A stretch of 38,779 nucleotides of DNA from a virus. Positions 36,704-38,779 of this stretch are shown here, in pieces (positions within the stretch are counted from its first letter, which is position 1; each line of letters begins with the position of its first letter). A model generated the notes under the pieces. It had not been told where the DNA came from and ran no database searches. It saw only the letters and a program-made list of their open reading frames with translations. The translations under genes were made by a program, and so were the position numbers. The stretch spans positions 1 to 38,779 of IMG/VR virus record IMGVR_UViG_3300046464_000013; one strand, given 5' to 3'.

Positions 36704-38353
36704 TCACTGGAACTCCCACATGTACGATTTATCTCCGTATTCCGCAACCTGCCACACCTCACCCTGAGCATCAATAATATGATCATCTTCTAATCCATCT
36801 GACATAAATCCAAACGGTGCCATGTCTTGTTCGATATTTTCTCTTTGGTCATCATAGATGCGTTGTCTCACATCATTATCGTGCATCTGTTTAAAGTATT
36901 CTTGCATCGCCATCCAAGCAAAAATAACCAGACACATAGCAAGGTCGTCATTACAACCATCTTCTGCAGCAAATGATTGACCCTTGACAATAAAGGTAGT
37001 GAGTTCTGCGATAGTATCATAATCTGGAATGATAAGTTTATCCTCTTCGATCAATGCCTTTAGGTTAGAACATCCAACCTGCTTAACAGCACTAGACATC
37101 TTGACACCCAGTTGTGTCTTCTTACCAGAAAATCCTTGACCGAGTTGCTGTCCTGCACGACCGCGCATTGCTACCATCAGAAGATTTTCATACTCTAAAT
37201 CAAACTGGATAATATCTGCAACCTGTCCACCAATATCATTTACCTCACATAAAATATATGCATAGTTATAATTTCTTGCCACATCTATAATAACATTGGG
37301 GAAGATGATAGGTTTGATTTCATTATTCCTATATCTAGCAACTAGTTCATATGGTACTGTCGTAGTATCCATAACACAAAACGCCGAGTAATCTTGACTT
37401 GTGCCACGAGCAACGTCAACTGTTATGATATAATTATGTTCAGGTTCAACACGTTTATAAATTGCAAGACCTTTGTTTTGTGTAATAGGTTCGATATACG
37501 GCATAGTCCTCAACTTACTAGGACTAATCAGAGTATCAACAGAACCGAGGAACTCACATTCAAACTCAACCTTGAATTGTTGTTCTGAAGTATTCTTAAT
37601 AGTCTGCTCTTTCCACGCAGCATCCCTACCAGGAACAGCAGACCAATGAACTTCTGTTGGTATATATTCATTCTTACTAAGTTCTGCATCATGCCACAAC
37701 TTATAGAACATGTTCATTCCATGTGGCGTGGAGATGATAATTACCTTTGTGCTTTTACCAGAAGATATAGTAGGATAGACAGATGAAAAGAACTGGTCAG
37801 CAATATGGTTCGGAACAAACGCGAACTCGTCCAGAAATATGACATTAAAAGACATACCCCTGACGGCACTAGAACTAGTAGAGGCAGCCATGATTTTACT
37901 GCCGTTCTCCAATTCCAGACTGCCCCTGTTCCATTGGAGGATACCTTGCTGGAGCCATTTTGGGAGGTTTTCATAACTAAGTTGTAATCTCTGCAGCATC
38001 TCGCGGGAGGTTGCTGCTTTGTTTGCTAGGATTGCGACATTAACATTCGCATTAAAAAGAACATACCAGAGAAGGTATGAAGTAACGATAGTAGACTTAC
38101 CAGACTGACGAGGCAACTTGGCAATATTAAATCTATTGTCATGAAACTTTCTGGTCATATCAACCTGAAAATCATACATGTCAAAAGGAATCAAACCCTT
38201 ATCCAGAGAAACAATTTTAATATATGTCTGAATGAAATATACAGGATCATCCGCACACTTAAGATACTCCTGCACTTCTTCAGGAGAAAACTCTGTAGCG
38301 ACGTTTGCTTTCTTTAGATTGGGATTACCAAGATACTGTTCGGTCGTACTCAT
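36704..38353 (-). CDS. 17: gp17 terminase large subunit
   Basis: The packaging motor and headful nuclease. In 549 residues (T4: 610) Walker A is PRQSGKST near 81-88 and Walker B is VIFLDEFAF with D175 and E176. The motor's coupling motif IIISTPHG lies near residue 210. The RNase H-like nuclease domain shows DVARGTSQDYSAF and CEVNDIGGQVADI. The start shares ATGA with a 28-residue gene. No small subunit gp16 is in the window. Confidence 0.96.
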   Translation of the reverse strand: MSTTEQYLGNPNLKKANVATEFSPEEVQEYLKCADDPVYFIQTYIKIVSLDKGLIPFDMYDFQVDMTRKFHDNRFNIAKLPRQSGKSTIVTSYLLWYVLFNANVNVAILANKAATSREMLQRLQLSYENLPKWLQQGILQWNRGSLELENGSKIMAASTSSSAVRGMSFNVIFLDEFAFVPNHIADQFFSSVYPTISSGKSTKVIIISTPHGMNMFYKLWHDAELSKNEYIPTEVHWSAVPGRDAAWKEQTIKNTSEQQFKVEFECEFLGSVDTLISPSKLRTMPYIEPITQNKGLAIYKRVEPEHNYIITVDVARGTSQDYSAFCVMDTTTVPYELVARYRNNEIKPIIFPNVIIDVARNYNYAYILCEVNDIGGQVADIIQFDLEYENLLMVAMRGRAGQQLGQGFSGKKTQLGVKMSSAVKQVGCSNLKALIEEDKLIIPDYDTIAELTTFIVKGQSFAAEDGCNDDLAMCLVIFAWMAMQEYFKQMHDNDVRQRIYDDQRENIEQDMAPFGFMSDGLEDDHIIDAQGEVWQVAEYGDKSYMWEFQ

Positions 38354-38436
38354 TTATTATTTTTCACAGGCCAAGTCATTTCCATTCCTATTGTAATCAA
38401 TATCATAAATCCAAATACAAATAATCCACTCATCAT
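38350..38436 (-). CDS. 28-residue single-pass membrane peptide
   Basis: The product is MMSGLFVFGFMILITIGMEM followed by TWPVKNNK: a hydrophobic helix and a basic end. Its ATG overlaps the SNase stop by ATGA and its TGA overlaps the gp17 ATG by ATGA, so ribosomes can pass through it to gp17. This is the main support, since the frame is very short. Function unknown. Confidence 0.5.
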   Translation of the reverse strand: MMSGLFVFGFMILITIGMEMTWPVKNNK

Positions 38437-38779
38437 TCTACTAACGTACCATGCTGTCTACGAATTTCTCGTAGTGCTTCTAAGTTCATATCCTTGGTTC
38501 CACCATCATATGCGTGAGCATATCCTTCTTCAATCATTTGCTCGTTAAGGGACACACTGTCGTCCCCAATGTAAAGCCAACCCAGAAGACGCCCGTATTT
38601 GCCAGTGCCACCAACAAGTTCAGTCCTAACAGACAACTCATCATCACCAGCCAGCGTGCCTTCGAGTTTTTCTTTGAGCCAGTTGGTTGCGTCGATTCCA
38701 AGTGCTTTCTCCTCTAGGTTTCTCGTCCTTTTCTCTGGCGTATCAACGCCTGCAACTCTAACTCTTTCTTTCTTGTATA
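38433..38779 (-). CDS. staphylococcal-nuclease-like protein, 5' end cut by window edge
   Basis: The visible 115 residues match the TNase/SNase fold: KKERVRVAGVDTPEKRTRNLEEKALGIDATNWLKEKLEG, then SVRTELVGGTGKYGRLLGWLYI and LNEQMIEEGYAHAYDGGTK. D and E of VDTPE and R of KYGRLLG correspond to the Ca-binding Asp and catalytic Arg/Glu region in nuclease. The N-terminus, which would include the first catalytic Asp/Arg, lies outside the window. Such nucleases are known in cyanophages and could help break down host DNA or RNA. Confidence 0.85.
   Translation of the reverse strand, partial: YKKERVRVAGVDTPEKRTRNLEEKALGIDATNWLKEKLEGTLAGDDELSVRTELVGGTGKYGRLLGWLYIGDDSVSLNEQMIEEGYAHAYDGGTKDMNLEALREIRRQHGTLVE

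Noticed and set aside
1-38779. tRNA, CRISPR array, insertion sequence or integrase
   Set aside because: No cloverleaf-like sequence, repeat-spacer array, transposase or integrase frame was seen. The window is ordinary phage coding DNA apart from the listed features.

Overview
The window is a contiguous piece of a T4-like myovirus, almost certainly a marine cyanophage (a cyanomyovirus of a Synechococcus or Prochlorococcus host). Two things support this. The T4 core genes are all present and in recognisable T4 order. Mixed with them are accessory genes typical of cyanophages: hsp20, cobS, a CobT-like VWA protein, purS, several 2-oxoglutarate/Fe(II) oxygenases, a DUF3110-like protein and Sm-like proteins. 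No photosynthesis gene, tRNA, integrase, insertion sequence or CRISPR array is visible. Nearly everything is on the minus strand, so the region is transcribed right to left; the exception is a cluster of three genes at 6.8-8.8 kb on the plus strand.

Layout, left to right. Positions 1-5142: gp41 helicase (C-terminus cut by the window edge), an oxygenase, UvsX, a 51-residue protein and gp43 DNA polymerase. Positions 5139-10639: an island between gp43 and regA with two Sm-like proteins, a small helical protein, a small membrane protein, Hsp20, three plus-strand genes for exported proteins and four minus-strand genes for membrane or proline-rich proteins. Positions 10664-14750: RegA, gp62, Dam methylase, an Sm-like protein, PurS, gp44, gp45 and a DUF3310-like protein. 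Positions 14753-18823: CobS-like MoxR ATPase, a conserved phage protein, two small proteins and the CobT-like VWA/HExxH protein. Positions 18837-20260: a tightly overlapping run of very small genes including a glutaredoxin-like protein. Positions 20286-26937: gp46, DUF3110-like, gp47, gp55 (late sigma factor), a fourth Sm-like protein, UvsW, an oxygenase, UvsY and a small protein. Positions 26940-28112: a tail-tube-family protein and a third oxygenase. Positions 28137-28451: a self-contained mini transcription unit. Positions 28552-38779: the head-tail module gp23, gp22, gp21, gp67-like, gp20, gp19, gp18, gp17, a 28-residue membrane peptide and an SNase-like nuclease cut by the right edge.

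How they work together. gp43, gp44/62, gp45 and gp41 form the replisome. UvsX, UvsY, UvsW and gp46/47 run recombination-dependent replication. RegA represses early mRNAs. gp55 directs host RNA polymerase to late promoters, and good matches to the T4 late motif (TATAAATA or CTAAATA type) stand before gp18, gp19, gp20, gp21/67, gp22 and the 27.5-kb tail gene. Early-type promoters with an extended -10 element (TGCTATAAT or TGCTATACT) precede cobS, the CobT-like gene and gp55. Rho-independent terminators follow gp18, gp23, the mini unit and the hsp20 unit. Translational coupling is pervasive: many adjacent genes share ATGA or TAATG stop/start overlaps, and these overlaps helped me find several genes under 50 codons.

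Function calls come from reading protein motifs by eye and from knowledge of T4 and cyanophage families; no database search was run.
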